Assembly: GCF_000327385.1 (NCBI RefSeq)
Contig: NW_008707797.1
Span: 3,598,028 to 3,662,027, forward strand
Direction: 5' to 3'
Source of the DNA: Lottia gigantea
Lineage: Eukaryota > Mollusca > Gastropoda > Lottiidae
Length of the DNA stretch: 64,000 nt
This document shows positions 25,601 to 36,565 of the stretch, piece after piece. Positions within the stretch are counted from its first letter, which is position 1, and the number at the start of each line of letters is the position of its first letter. The notes below the pieces were generated by a model. That model saw only the letters and a list, made by a program, of their open reading frames with translations, had not been told where the DNA came from and did no database searches. The position numbers were made by a program, and so were the translations under genes.

Positions 25601-28600
25601 TCCACAGCCTTAAAAACATTAAAGGGAAATTCTCAATTATACAAACAACACCGGGTATTGATTTCCAACACACGAAGACCGAATTTTAAAACTTACGGGT
25701 ATTAGTTTAGAGTTGGCGGTTCTTTCGATGTATTTGACAGATCTGACAAACTTTCCGTGTTCTGGTGATACAGGAATAATGTCAATGTATGTCAGTGGTG
25801 TCATTTCAAGAGTGTACAGAGGTTCAGTCTACAAAAGAAGAAAACGAGACTCAAAAAGGTTACCCAGAATCAGTGGAAACCGGAAAAAAAACCCTAATAA
25901 CGATCTGAGCAAGAAATTTAAAAAAAAAAAGAGTTGGTTACCAAAGACGTTTCCCTGCAATTGTACAACATTAGCTTAATGTACATTTATATAACTGGTA
26001 TACAAAGCTTGCGAATCCCAAAAAAGGCTAGGTTTTCTGTTTGTGGTGTTGTTAATGCTAGATGCTGCATTACCAAACAGGGAAATGGTAATTGCCTGAA
26101 TGCATATAATGCTGTAAGATCTGTGTTCTGGATAATAACTCCATCCTAAGGGCAAATATTTTGGAAATAGAATATGAATTTTCGACGCAAATCAAATTAA
26201 TAAAGATCATCTCATGGTTTCTATATATAATACATGTACTATAATAATAAAAGGGTTGGTGGTTGGTTAAAAACAATATTCCAACTTACAGAGACTGGTG
26301 GGGTAATTTCAGAGAGGATCTTATTCTTTTCCAGATCAACTGTAACGGATGCTTGTACTGGAAGGTTTGATCTAGTGGCGGATCTGACAGCAACTCCGGA
26401 TTCTAACACAAAACCACCAATATGCATTTTGATCAACATCTCCATAGCATTGCTGAAGGTAAATGATCATTTCATGTATAACTCACAAGTATATCATACA
26501 TTAGCCTTAAATGGACATGGTCCTGTCAACATCCCCTTAAAATGCTTGTATGCTAGCGAATACAGCCAATGAGAGGCTTCGAGCATAATGTTTACAGTTT
26601 TCTGTTGAGGGCTCTGATTGACTATAGCTATTGCAGTCAAGGTATAAGACGGGGATTATGATGGCTTGACATTGTGAAGATGACTTACGTTATGTTAACG
26701 TCAACCTTAGCTTCAGCAGTGATTGGTGGGCTTCCTTTACGTGCAGATTCCATCATAGCCGGTTTAACACTGACGGCAACAGTACCAGTAGCAACCATGA
26801 TATGTGTAGCAGTAAAACCAAGGTGAATGGGCAGACCACATTCAGTTGGGATAATCTTCCTAATGTCAGTCAAAACCCATGATCTTCTTACATCCACTGG
26901 TTTACCAGCTTGTAATTCTGATGGAGAAATTCTGCTCGATATTTTTCCTGGAAATTCATTGAAGGTTGTCAAATAGTAATAACGTCGTACAATTCCTAGA
27001 TTTTCGCTCCTCAGCTATGAAATTTGTCATTCTGATGCAATTCGAATAATCGGTCCGGTATTTGAATACTGGCAATGGAACAAAGATTACATAAAGAAGT
27101 TTACAGCTGAACGGAGTCCTGTATGTGCGTTTATCATGACTTTAAATGTCGTTCGTGAAAGAGATTGGTATCTATCTGGTAGCTATACCAAAGCAATGTG
27201 TATAATGACAAAATAGCTGGTATCTTACCAGTAGAGATGATTTCTCTAAGAGTAGAGGATAATGGATAGTACATCACTTCATCGCCATTAAATTTATAGT
27301 ACACATGTCCTGATGGGGCTGGTTCTTTTCTTTCTTTAATACCAAGCTGCAACATTATCGATAACAAAATTTCAGAGTTTGCGATTTACCACCACAAATG
27401 AAGTATATAGAAGACTGTCATTAGAATTAAAGATCTCATATGGTATAAACTGTACCCACCTTTCTGAAGATCTCTTCTATCTTAGCATCACTAGTAACAC
27501 TTCTAGCAGCTCGTGATAATACATCGAATAAGGACTTCCTGGATGATAAGAGACCTTTTGGTCCGAACCATTTATCCAAGATAGTCTGAAGACCTTCTGT
27601 GTTGTAACCAACCTTAAATAAAGAGAAAAGAGAAATAATAGAAAACGGAGAGTGTGAATGAATTAAACCATCTGTATTTGTATCTGAAGAGGATCTTGGA
27701 GGATGCATTTAATGGCATTATTCGGCACTAATAAGTTAGTTAATATAAAATGAGTGTGGTCTTCAAATGGTAATTACTTTTTTTTATAGTCTTTAAAACG
27801 TGTAACCTCTCGGGACTCGACAGAGTAACCTCAATCGATTTATTTTCGAATTAAAAAGAAAAAGTTTCTTTCCATTATGTAGTTAGATGTTATATTACCT
27901 CGAATAACTGTGCATGTCTGTGGAAAAAGTTACCACTAACTCGAACAGCGGCGGCTTGTGGTACGATCGAAGTGTTGGTACCGAAATAACTCAGAGCCAC
28001 ACTTGCTCCATATAAAGACTTTCCACCTTTCACTGTAATAAACACATAATATTAAATTCAATCATTTCGTAAAAATGCTGCAATGATCTGTATCATACAC
28101 ACTGCAATTGTGAGAAAAAAGTGACAGTGGCTTCACTACCACAGGGACTGGCTGAACCAAGTCACCAGGAAATCAATGCAGGAGAGCATATGTTACAGAA
28201 ATTCACGAGGGAGGGGTCCCAACCCACTTATTCCAGTGGCCCTCTAGTTGAGTCCCTGCAAAGTTAGCGACCTTGCTGAAAAGAATGCATCTTACCGTAT
28301 TGTTTGTCATAAATAAAAAATTTGGAATATTGCATGCCAGGTATGGGTGTAACGGTCGCAGTAATTGCAGCATTTACGTCAGCAGACCTGAAACAAAGAT
28401 AGTGTGGTATTTTAAAGAATTATCTGGTGAAGCATGTAGCTTATTAACCGTTACAAAGTTTTAAGCTGACAGATTGAAAATAATCCTTGACCCAGAGTAA
28501 GGTGGATACAGGTTAGACCAAACTTTCGTTCTCTTTATTATTAGTTTTTATTTTCTTTTTAGCCATTTCAGTTAGGGTCTCAAGGCGGCCATATTCATAT

Positions 28601-31600
28601 TCATTTCAATCCAAGAATGGACAGATACGTGACCCATGGCAGTGCTAATACTTACATTCTCAACATGCATGGGTTGGTCGTGTTCGCTAAAGTACGCAGA
28701 ACTGATCCAACGTAAGACGAGTACTGCATGTCCGGTTCGAATCTTAAATGTTGAGCAATGGTCTGCCAGATGGGTAATGAGGGTTTGCTTAACACTAGAG
28801 CATCGAAAGCGGCCAAACGAACCATTGTTGGTTCAGCATAGCTAGTTATCACAGGCATCAATACATGGACAGTCTGAAATTGAGACAGGTATGTTCAAAA
28901 GAAAACAAATGGCTTTCTTGGTAATTAAATAACTGCGGACAGTTAGCTTTATTGGCCAAGCTGTTACATACAAAACAATGACGTTAAAACGAGGGGTGGG
29001 GGGATCTTGGGGTTAGAGCATGACCTCACCTGAGAATTGCCCAAAATCCTCTCATGCACTCTCAAATTTCTTGTTTTTGTATATGCTCTGTGATGTGAGG
29101 GTGCCTTAGGATTTTTTCAACCGCCAGTAATGCAGGTGTGCTAAAAGTACATCCCTTTTGTGTGTTTAACAATGTTTGGACTACCATAAGACTCAGGAAC
29201 TTTGCTGCTTACCCTTTCTGGTAACCGGGGAGCAATTCTTCTCAGAGCGAAAGCTGCCTGTGCTCTAACAATTGGCGACATGGTAGGAGATGCCAGGATG
29301 AACTCTACATCGGTGATCATTGGAATCAAACCACCATTACCAATTGCTTTCAGAGCTAAGATCTTTTCTTCTGTTTCAGCCTTGGCGAGGAGTGTTCTTA
29401 AAGTCTGCAATGAGAAGAAAACTTGAGTTGAGGTACAATTTCATGTTGCATTAGACTTTTCAAAAGCTGAGAATCGAAAGACTTTTACGTCCTACTTTTC
29501 TACTCCCGCTTATAAGAAAACGCAACAACGTGAAGTGCACCAAGAGAGCAAATTTGAAACTAAAAAGACAAAAAGAAGAACATGTCTTGCAACTTTCTGT
29601 CACCAGTAAGCAGACAGAAGACGTTAGAATATAGCACCTACCGAAACAACTTCCTGTATCAGAGCATTAGTAAGGGTACCGGTCTGTGATAATCTTTCTT
29701 CTAGTGACTGTTTCAGGGTGTTGAGCTCAGCCTGAGCAACTTTAGAATCTTCCGTCTCAAGCATTACCCTGGTAAAGTTCATCTCTCTTGCTAACATTTC
29801 TCTGTATCGGATGGCCATTTTCTGGAGCTTCCATGTCAAAGTACCAATGGCTAATACTGCAGCTCTTCTCGTCTTGGCTTTTACTTTGTTAGTCGACACC
29901 ATTTCCTAAACAATGGACGTAAACTGTTGAGCAATCGATGCTATAAACCACATAGAGTTTATTTTATATTGAAAATTAATAGCGCAATCTGGATAAAAAT
30001 ATGAAATATTCAAAATACATTGACTAAACTCGACCGACTGTACAGTGTTTTGGTGTAAAATTAATGAGGTTTCTTACCATCAGCATCTTCATCACATCAA
30101 CGTTGGGTTCCACAGCCAGAGCAAGAGATCCAAGTACATATGGTTGTCTCCTTGGTGGGAAAGTTTCCAGATCTCTAACGATAAGTCTGGCTACTGGAGA
30201 AGTTCCAACCACGGGTAAGATCTGAATCAGGATTGTTCTGAAACAGTAAGAATTATAAATGAAAGCATTATACCGATATGCGTAATTTTCGAGTCTGTAA
30301 GCTTCGTCGGACTTTAAATAATATGAATGGAAGGTTGCTAACTTGTCAATTGATGAGTCTTATGTTTACAAAAGATGATACGAGAAAACCAATCAAAATT
30401 CCAAAAATACCAAACATTCCCAAAGAGGTATCTACACGCAGTAGCAGAACCTCAAGAACATACCAAAGTTTTTAAAACAGGACATACCAATGAATAAACA
30501 ATTCCAAAAATATGACATTGTTACCTGATATTTTTAGCAATAGTTTCAGCTGGTTTAGTCGGTGTTATGTATTGTTTCATAATCTCCTCAATAACATATG
30601 GTTCGGTGTTCCTGAGAATATCTACAGCGACTCCAACATATCGTGTAGCTTCCATACCCACATTATCATCCATATAGGTAGCAGCCAATTTCAAAATTTC
30701 CATGACCTGTATTCAATCAACGATAAATTACGAAACAAGAATTGGGGATTTGGGTCGGTTAAAGGTTTTTTTTTCTATTTCTGCACGAAACTGTTGGACT
30801 TGTTTGATATGATGATTCGCGCCGTGGGTTGTTTCCACGTAAATTCTTACCACATTTAAGGCATGATAAATTAACCTAAAAATTTACTTCTTAGAATTGA
30901 AAATGATTCAGAACATACCTTCTCCTTAGTAAAAGACAGGTGCCCAGCTCGGCTAGCGATATTTTCAGTTTCATTACTGAACGGATTAAGTGGGTCGAAA
31001 GCCATCTCTGGAACGAATGTGGTTAGTTTTCGCTTTACTGGAGATGCAACTGCAGGAATTGGTGTTGATGATTTGATGTCTGTAGCATCGATGAGGGTCA
31101 GGGTTTGACTAAATTAGATTATGAACAGTCAATTAAATTCAATAGCCAATGTCACTCACGCGTCAACTTTTTGTTTGTTTGTTTTTTTGTTTGTGTATTT
31201 AAAGGGGCAGTTGTGCCATTTCCAGGGGTTGTATTGAAACTGTTTAAATAGCCTTCGGAAGTACTAGGAATGTACTAAAATCGGATAATTCCCTCAAAAT
31301 ACCTGAAACTAGGAATCTAACGATCTATTTCTATATATGTCTTTTCTATATATCAAAGAGTATCTTAAAATTGCGAGTCTTCATGTGAACACACATGGAT
31401 TTGAAGACTCAAATTTCGACAGTGAGCTGTGAACACTATTACTGATTGGCTTCGCTAAAAACAAATCCCATTTCTGAGACTTAAGTATGATTGGTAAATG
31501 GCACAACTGGAAGAGAAACCGTTTTACCCACTACCTCTTCCAAAAAAGGTATCAGAGTTGTGTGTAACAAGATAACCCTTGACGAGAAGTAACATTGCAA

Positions 31601-34600
31601 GAGAACCATTTTTTGTAAAAAATCAGGAGACGGAGAGTCAAGCGGATAGCTTTTTCTTATTTTATACCCATCCAGAAGAACATATTAAACAAACCCAACT
31701 GCAAATGGAATTTTTCCCAAGTTAAAGACACTCACTTTACAGACGTTTCGATTCTTCCGTTAGTTCTATCATGGATTGGTATGGTGTATGTACTTTCAGC
31801 TATTGCACTGGAGATCAAGAACTTGGTTTTATCACCATAGATAGAATATCTCACATGGCTGACACCAGTGTATATTTGCTGCAAGAAAAATAATCAAAGT
31901 CATTATAAGCACTATTGAAATTCATAACCACAATGTCAATGTATCAGAATACGAGTATTGCATTGCATTGCACAAAAAATCGATTATCGATGTGAATTCC
32001 AGAAGCTGGGCCGTCAGACTCTGATCTATCGGGATTCTTCAGTTGCTTTGTGTACAATTCGATCTGAATTTTTGTTTCTATGAAATGTTGATAATTATAA
32101 GGAATACTTTTACTTACACTGGTAGGATGTTCTTCTCGTCCGTGTGGTGAACACATTTCAGTAGCAACATTGGACTTTCTGTAGAAATAGTTCCTCATTA
32201 CATTGGTATAGTTTCTGGCTTTGACAACTTGGTAAGCAGTGGGAATAGAGCTGAATGGTACCACAGTATAGGCTGTCTCGATTAATCCCATTGGAGAAGG
32301 CTAGAATTGAAACGAAGAAAACAATTAAATGCTCGGCGTACTTTAGTGAGGAAGGCAGTCAAATCTGGCATTTGTCTCTCATTAAGATTGACGAAACGAT
32401 CAATCCTTTCGCATTGGTGAGATAGCTGACTTGCCAACCAAACCACAATCGAAAAGGCTGACGAACACGTCAAATTGCATTGAATGGTGGATGAGCCAAA
32501 CCATTCCCATAGGGATGCCCTCGATCATTGGATAGGGTTGATGGCCAGCTTTCATCTCAATGGAGATTGGCGAACTCAGCTCCTCCCATAGGAGTAGGTT
32601 TAAGTCATTCCACTACACAAATTCTTTAAAAGGAAAACTTTTGTTGAATGTAACATCTCAAAATACTTTTCTTTGAGTCCAAGAACCAGGCGACAAAATT
32701 AAAAAAATGTCTCGAGAATTGTCTCACCCTGTGATCAAATATTTGGTGCAAATCTTTTTCTACTTACATCCATGCATTTATAAGTAGCGGCCCTGGTTGA
32801 GAAATCAGCTTTAGTCGTGTTCCTTTCTAATGAAAACCGTTGTTCTAGATTCACCTCAAACAGCGAAACCAAACCTCTCTTTAGATTAACTGAGAAATGG
32901 AGATCTTCTGCTTCTGTTCTTAGGTTAGCAACATGACCAGCTACGTAGCTGAAATAGGAAATGTGGAGTTTTACGTCTTGTTCTTCACCTAATTGATAAA
33001 TGGAGTAGCATCTGTATTTTTGTGACGCTACATACATCTTATACCTCCATCCATGACATTACTTTTTCTCAAGCTTTTTTTTTTGTAGTTCTGGAAGTTG
33101 CTACGACTTCATTAGCCCACATGATGCAGAAGAGTCAGTAGGGCGTGAAACTCCATTCACTTCATTTCTGAAAGTTGCTAACTGTTCATTGATGATGAAA
33201 AATCTGAGTATATGTCACAGATATCGGGTGCCAAGCTGGCTAGTTTACGAAAAAATACTTACTCAAATTCAAACGGCTTCATCAACTCAGTAGTGAGGTT
33301 TGCGGCGATTGGGCCGGTGATAGGAATCATGATCCTTTCAGGCAGTATCTGGTTTGTGGGAACTGCGGATTCTATCTCCTCGTTGTATCTGAACAGTGCC
33401 ACATTTTCCAACTAGAAAACATTTAGAGACATAATACACATTTATAATATATATACATGAATACCTGTGTGCCGCCGTTCTGTGCTAACGAAGTGTAAGG
33501 TTTAACGGAGCAGTATTTATAGTTTCTATACTTTTTTGTTTCTGACAGAGTAAATAATGATCTTTTTAGATTTTCTAACAGTCAAGCTATTTAACAATAC
33601 TATGGCCAGTGACAATCTAATGAACGCCTTTCTGATCATCATCACGGACAGTAAACAGAATCTGCTTGTAATTGCGAAAGGTACCATCTGAACCTACACC
33701 GGAGCTGCAGGATAGCAAACACTGGCAAACTCAACATTATGCTTTAAAATCGCTCTTAACTGAACAAACATTTTAAAACGTGTTCTAGCATGGCTGTTTC
33801 CTCCAACAGAATTGGGCGTAAATTTAATATCTAACTATTTAAACAGAAGAATGAATCAGATTCATTTTACGTTCGCTTGTATTCCTTTGGAGACTTTTGA
33901 CATTGACTTTGCGATTTGGAGTGATATATATTACAGTTAGCTTGCGGCGTGGAAAGATTACTTGCTGTATGATTACAGTAATCATAATTTATAAGACTTA
34001 CCGCTGCTTTAACCCGTGAAGCCGTAACGAACTGAGCCCGAACTATTGCCTTCACCTGTATACTAGAGTATACAGCGGACAATCCGGGAAGACCGGAAAC
34101 AACCTGGGTATAATATAGGTATACATATTCTCTTTCTGGTCGATATGCTGAAAATAGTAATATATATTTTAGATTTGAGTCTTTAAGGGGATTTGTGTAT
34201 CGGAGAGGCATCAATCTGCACCATTCGAGTATTCAGCCTGACGTCTGTGAGTTTTACAATTCAACTTAATAATATAAGAAGCCTTTGAGACAATAACATC
34301 ATTTCCGGTTAATCATCTATGTGATAGTTGGAACTAAAACAAAGTTATAAATGTTCCTGATACAGATATAAAAGCTATGTCGGTCATTAATTCCTCTTGT
34401 TTAACCATTGCTTTTACAGTTACTCTTACCATATACAAGGATATCTATTGGCTACAAAGTTATCGATATATCTCTTACCCTTTTCCTCGATTTTGGCACC
34501 TGTAAAAGAAACGAAAAGTAGTATAAACCGATATAGATTACTAGCTTTTCAACATAAAAAAACCTTATGGAACAAGAAACATTAAGACGTTCAATTTAAA

Positions 34601-35127
34601 TTACTGATTGCCTTGTTTCATTATGAAAATAACAGATTGCAAATGTCACTTTTGAGATTGCTATTTTCGGGGAACGAGCCTCGTTTCACAAAAATCTTAG
34701 CAGTTTTCGGTGAAAATTCTAACATGAAAATTTGGAAATCTTTGGATATCGAGACTTTTTGCACCTGTTACAGCTTCATTCTTTGGCAGATATTGTACAA
34801 AGAAAGGCCAAAGAGCATTGTAAAAGGGGTGAAGTGGAAGCACGTCGCAATCCAAAAATCAAACCATTCAGAGCAGTTACTGAACATTTCATTTGGATAA
34901 TTTGTTTCAGTTAAACCAAAATCTATTAGGTATGTGTTACCCATTTGCCCAAAGGCCGTATCACCCAAGACATATTTTTCTCTACTGCAAAAAAGTCTGT
35001 TATACAACGCAGCAGTGATATCTAACGAATATCTGTACTATCGAGATCTGAAAGAAATGCAAGAATGATATGAAAATACAAACTTACCGGCAAGGCCGAT
35101 GACCAAACAAAGGAGTAGTAAACGCAT
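16652..35127 (-). CDS. Vitellogenin (large lipid transfer protein, vWD-containing), 31 exons
   Basis: Vitellogenin is the secreted yolk lipoprotein precursor, taken up by oocytes. My model has 31 exons with phases that close exactly (8,442 nt, about 2,813 aa). The first exon (35088-35127) gives a signal peptide, MRLLLLCLVIGLAG. Exons to about 28,650 form the vitellogenin N/lipid-transfer module, with helical repeats such as LGSLALAVEPNVDV and AQAAFALRRIAPRLPER (29,213-30,237). Exons 24,650-28,387 form the beta-sheet modules, with a short Ser/Glu-rich stretch near 25,190-25,270. Exon 21015-24275 (1,087 codons) is an unusually long helical insert. The C-terminal exons hold a vWD domain with CGLCSNFDG (17,440-17,500) and a Cys-rich tail to the TAA at 16652. 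Known mollusc vitellogenins are, from memory, nearer 2,300 aa; the excess is mostly the giant exon. An apolipophorin-like identity is less likely given the vWD end and TATA-driven secreted architecture. Confidence 0.92.
17270..18029 (-). other. vWD domain exons of vitellogenin
   Basis: Exons 17912-18029 and 17270-17513 encode the most recognisable part of the von Willebrand factor type D domain: a beta-rich stretch (AIKIMVVYKSYQKMIMVDLP), then GKTCGLCSNFDGQ, which matches the family's CGLCGNFDG signature with Ser for the first Gly. The linker after it is Pro/Asp/Ser-rich. The preceding exon at 18430-18572 (VIEVMALGHVIEIVP...) probably belongs to the same domain. The CxxC is intact. Confidence 0.85.
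20033..20072. repeat. Solitary unit related to the 51-bp array at 61918-62345
   Basis: The block TGCTCAATACATCAATTGTA followed by GAG and a further AAAATAG matches one unit of the downstream 51-bp tandem array. It lies in a vitellogenin intron and suggests that the array unit comes from a dispersed repeat. Confidence 0.5.
20868..20995. repeat. SINE-like fragment (copy 2)
   Basis: Shares CAGCTGATCCTTGG, CATTTACAGCTGGGTCGAC and TGGAATT...GAAGAGGA with 5939-6055 in the same order and orientation. It abuts the giant vitellogenin exon on its 3' (intron) side, less than 25 bp from the proposed donor at 21015. Confidence 0.6.
21130..22770 (-). repeat. Four tandem ~135-142-aa helical repeats inside one vitellogenin exon
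   Basis: Reading 5' to 3' on the minus strand, four successive units share a pattern: a helix ending in IP/MP, an IKxxCTxxTxKI-like helix with a conserved Cys, an IVTSxxFWTD-like turn (MNSGALFEKP, LTSGEIWTNP, VTSDTFWTDT, VTSSTFWSDT), a long amphipathic helix, and an E..RHNVPP-like end (RRAAEHHIPR, AEVEKHRGKL, EEAKRHNVPP twice). The last two are nearly identical, with an exact DNA offset of 426 bp (21141 against 21567). Similarity falls off towards the 5' side, as expected for stepwise amplification. A RESSKR dibasic sequence in the third-last repeat unit (about 22,065-22,100) could be a proprotein cleavage site. Confidence 0.88.
24340..24415. repeat. Dispersed repeat family 3, partial copy
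   Basis: AGTAGCTCGATTACCTTAGG and GACTGGTTAAAGCAAGTCC match the start of 28113-28265 (GTGGCTTCACTACCACAGGG, GACTGGCTGAACCAAGTC). Lies in the intron preceding the giant exon. Confidence 0.45.
26545..26690. mobile_element. MITE family 1, half copy
   Basis: Contains the internal 'GAATACAGCCAAT...CTCTGATTGACTAT' core and the right arm GCTATTGCAGTCAAGGTATAAG then GGCTTGACATTGTGAAGATGA. The left arm is missing. It ends at the donor of the vitellogenin exon 26689-26947, so the element forms the 5' end of the intron. Confidence 0.65.
28113..28265. repeat. Dispersed repeat family 3 (SINE-like), long copy
   Basis: About 150 bp sharing ordered blocks with the reverse complement of 39385-39545: GTGGCT..ACTACC.CAGGGACT, GAACCAAGTC, ATGCAGGAGAG.ATATGTTA and GGGAGGGGTCCCAACCCA. 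No terminal inverted repeats or coding potential seen; a non-coding SINE-like element is the simplest reading. Confidence 0.6.
31203..31513. mobile_element. MITE family 2, copy with terminal inverted repeats
   Basis: Bounded by inverted ends CAGTTGTGCCATTT and AAATGGCACAACTGG, about 310 bp apart, inside a vitellogenin intron. The interior shares AAATAGCCTTCGGAAGTACT and following blocks with 10905-10995, 50370-50575 and, inverted, 53570-53700. No coding capacity. Confidence 0.7.
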
Positions 35128-35170
35128 ACTGCAAGGCTCTACAAACTGACGAATCTAAGATCCTAACTTG

Positions 35171-35178
35171 CTTTTATA
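35171..35178 (-). promoter_or_regulatory. TATA box of the vitellogenin gene
   Basis: TATAAAAG on the minus strand, 44 bp upstream of the signal-peptide ATG at 35127. This spacing fits a start site near 35145 and a very short leader, typical of a strongly regulated tissue-specific gene. Confidence 0.75.
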
Positions 35179-35191
35179 TCATTTGACAGAG

Positions 35192-35211
35192 CATCATGGT
35201 ACCCCATGATG
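35192..35211. promoter_or_regulatory. 8-bp perfect inverted repeat beside the vitellogenin TATA box
   Basis: CATCATGG-TACC-CCATGATG: two perfect 8-bp arms with a 4-bp spacer, 14 bp upstream of the TATA box. A dimeric factor site is an inference. It is not an estrogen-response element (no GGTCA half-sites in the arms). Confidence 0.4.
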
Positions 35212-35849
35212 TTTTCTTCAGCTGATTGTGAGCTGTCAGCATTGAACTTGGTCACTTAATTTTGAAGGACAGGTTATGAGTTTGGTTTAGGTAACGAGCA
35301 CCAAATTTCATAATAATACAACAGTGTTCAAGTTTGATGTGATACAGTTTTTGAGTAAATTTAAAGAGAATTGCTTTTATATTATCCTCTTCCCTGGGGT
35401 TGATTGGGTTTGCAGTGTCATGCTATATGGAAAATATTGACAGAATTGGGTAATCAGACAAACTCTGCCGAATTTTAACTGTCGATGGTGAGATCTTTAA
35501 GCCATATTTCAGAATGATGTTCAATTTGGTCCCATTTGCGCATTCACCCCTCCCAAAATTACATTCGACACTGTGGCTGTTACTCAATGATCAATAACAA
35601 ATCAACAAATATCGAGTCGTATAATTTGGTTGGGGAGGGGCGCATGTTCATGCCACCGAGAACTGAGGCTAGCCAGGCCTAGCCCCCCCCCCCCCCTTTC
35701 CACCTCTCCACTTTCAAATTTATTACCATTTTACATAGGAAAATTATTATGAAATTCTGTGGCCCTCTCATCTGATTCATAACGCCACTTTGAAACTTGT
35801 GAGCTGTGGTAATGTTCTAGGACTGCACTGAATATTAATATGGTTAATT

Positions 35850-35945
35850 ATAAAACAGACATTGGTGTCATAACAATATTTTATAACAAGTTCAGTATGT
35901 GCATTGTCAATCAGAACAAGGTTAACTCGCTAATTTTATGTTTAT
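35850..35945. repeat. Upstream flank of WLS copy A, duplicated at 46771-46862
   Basis: Shares TAAAACAG.CATTG.T, TCATAACAATATTTTATAAC and AAGT followed by a related stretch with CAGAACAA with 46771-46862. Both lie upstream of a WLS gene in the same orientation, so they probably mark the 5' part of the duplicated segment. Confidence 0.65.
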
Positions 35946-36082
35946 CTCTGAGGTGGCCGTATTAAGACAACGCCCAGTAAATTTGATCTTATGTAGGATT
36001 TTACCATTAAACTAACCACTTTCTTTAAGCATATTTTTAGACGAAAATTCATACATCAATATCAAATACTGGTGGAATATAC

Positions 36083-36316
36083 TAGTGGTGAGTATCGTCA
36101 ATCATGTCACGATACGATACGTATCGCGATACAACGGTCACGGTACGATACGTATCGCGGTATGGGGTAATGGGATAAAAATTAACAGAAAATCCGCACT
36201 TTTTATGGAATAAAAAGTATCGCCAAGTATCGATACATGACGTCGAGATACGATACGCGTATCGTGGAATGTCGTATCGCGATACATCGATTCACCGGCA
36301 TATCGTGCCAGCACTA
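36083..36316. mobile_element. hAT-like MITE with perfect 8-bp target-site duplication
   Basis: A 234-bp element flanked on both sides by GAATATAC (36075-36082 and 36317-36324). Ends are imperfect inverted repeats: TAGTGGTGAGTATCGT on the left, and TAGTGCTGGCACGATA as the inverse of the right. An 8-bp duplication and TAGTGnTG-type ends are characteristic of the hAT superfamily. The interior is packed with GATACG/CGTATC palindromic words and has no coding capacity. It lies about 250 bp upstream of the WLS copy A start. Confidence 0.88.
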
Positions 36317-36565
36317 GAATATACTGTTACTGTTGTGGTTTACTCCATTCTTGACTTACAAAATATGTGTATACTGTAGGCCTACATTACTTTTTGAATG
36401 CATTAATACCTTTCTTAACAACACCACCTATTTGCACTATTGCATTATTCATGCGTAAAAGTGTTTTAAATCCACGTGGCGTTGTAAAACGCCGACAAGT
36501 AAAATCTCTTTTTTTTAATAGAAGACAATTTCATTTTCAACTCAAAGTTACGAATTTTCTTCAAA

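Noticed and set aside
28296-28387. An apparent frameshift in a vitellogenin exon at an A-run
   Set aside because: A recount of the run (six A residues) makes the exon 92 nt and restores phase with both neighbours; the first reading was my miscount.
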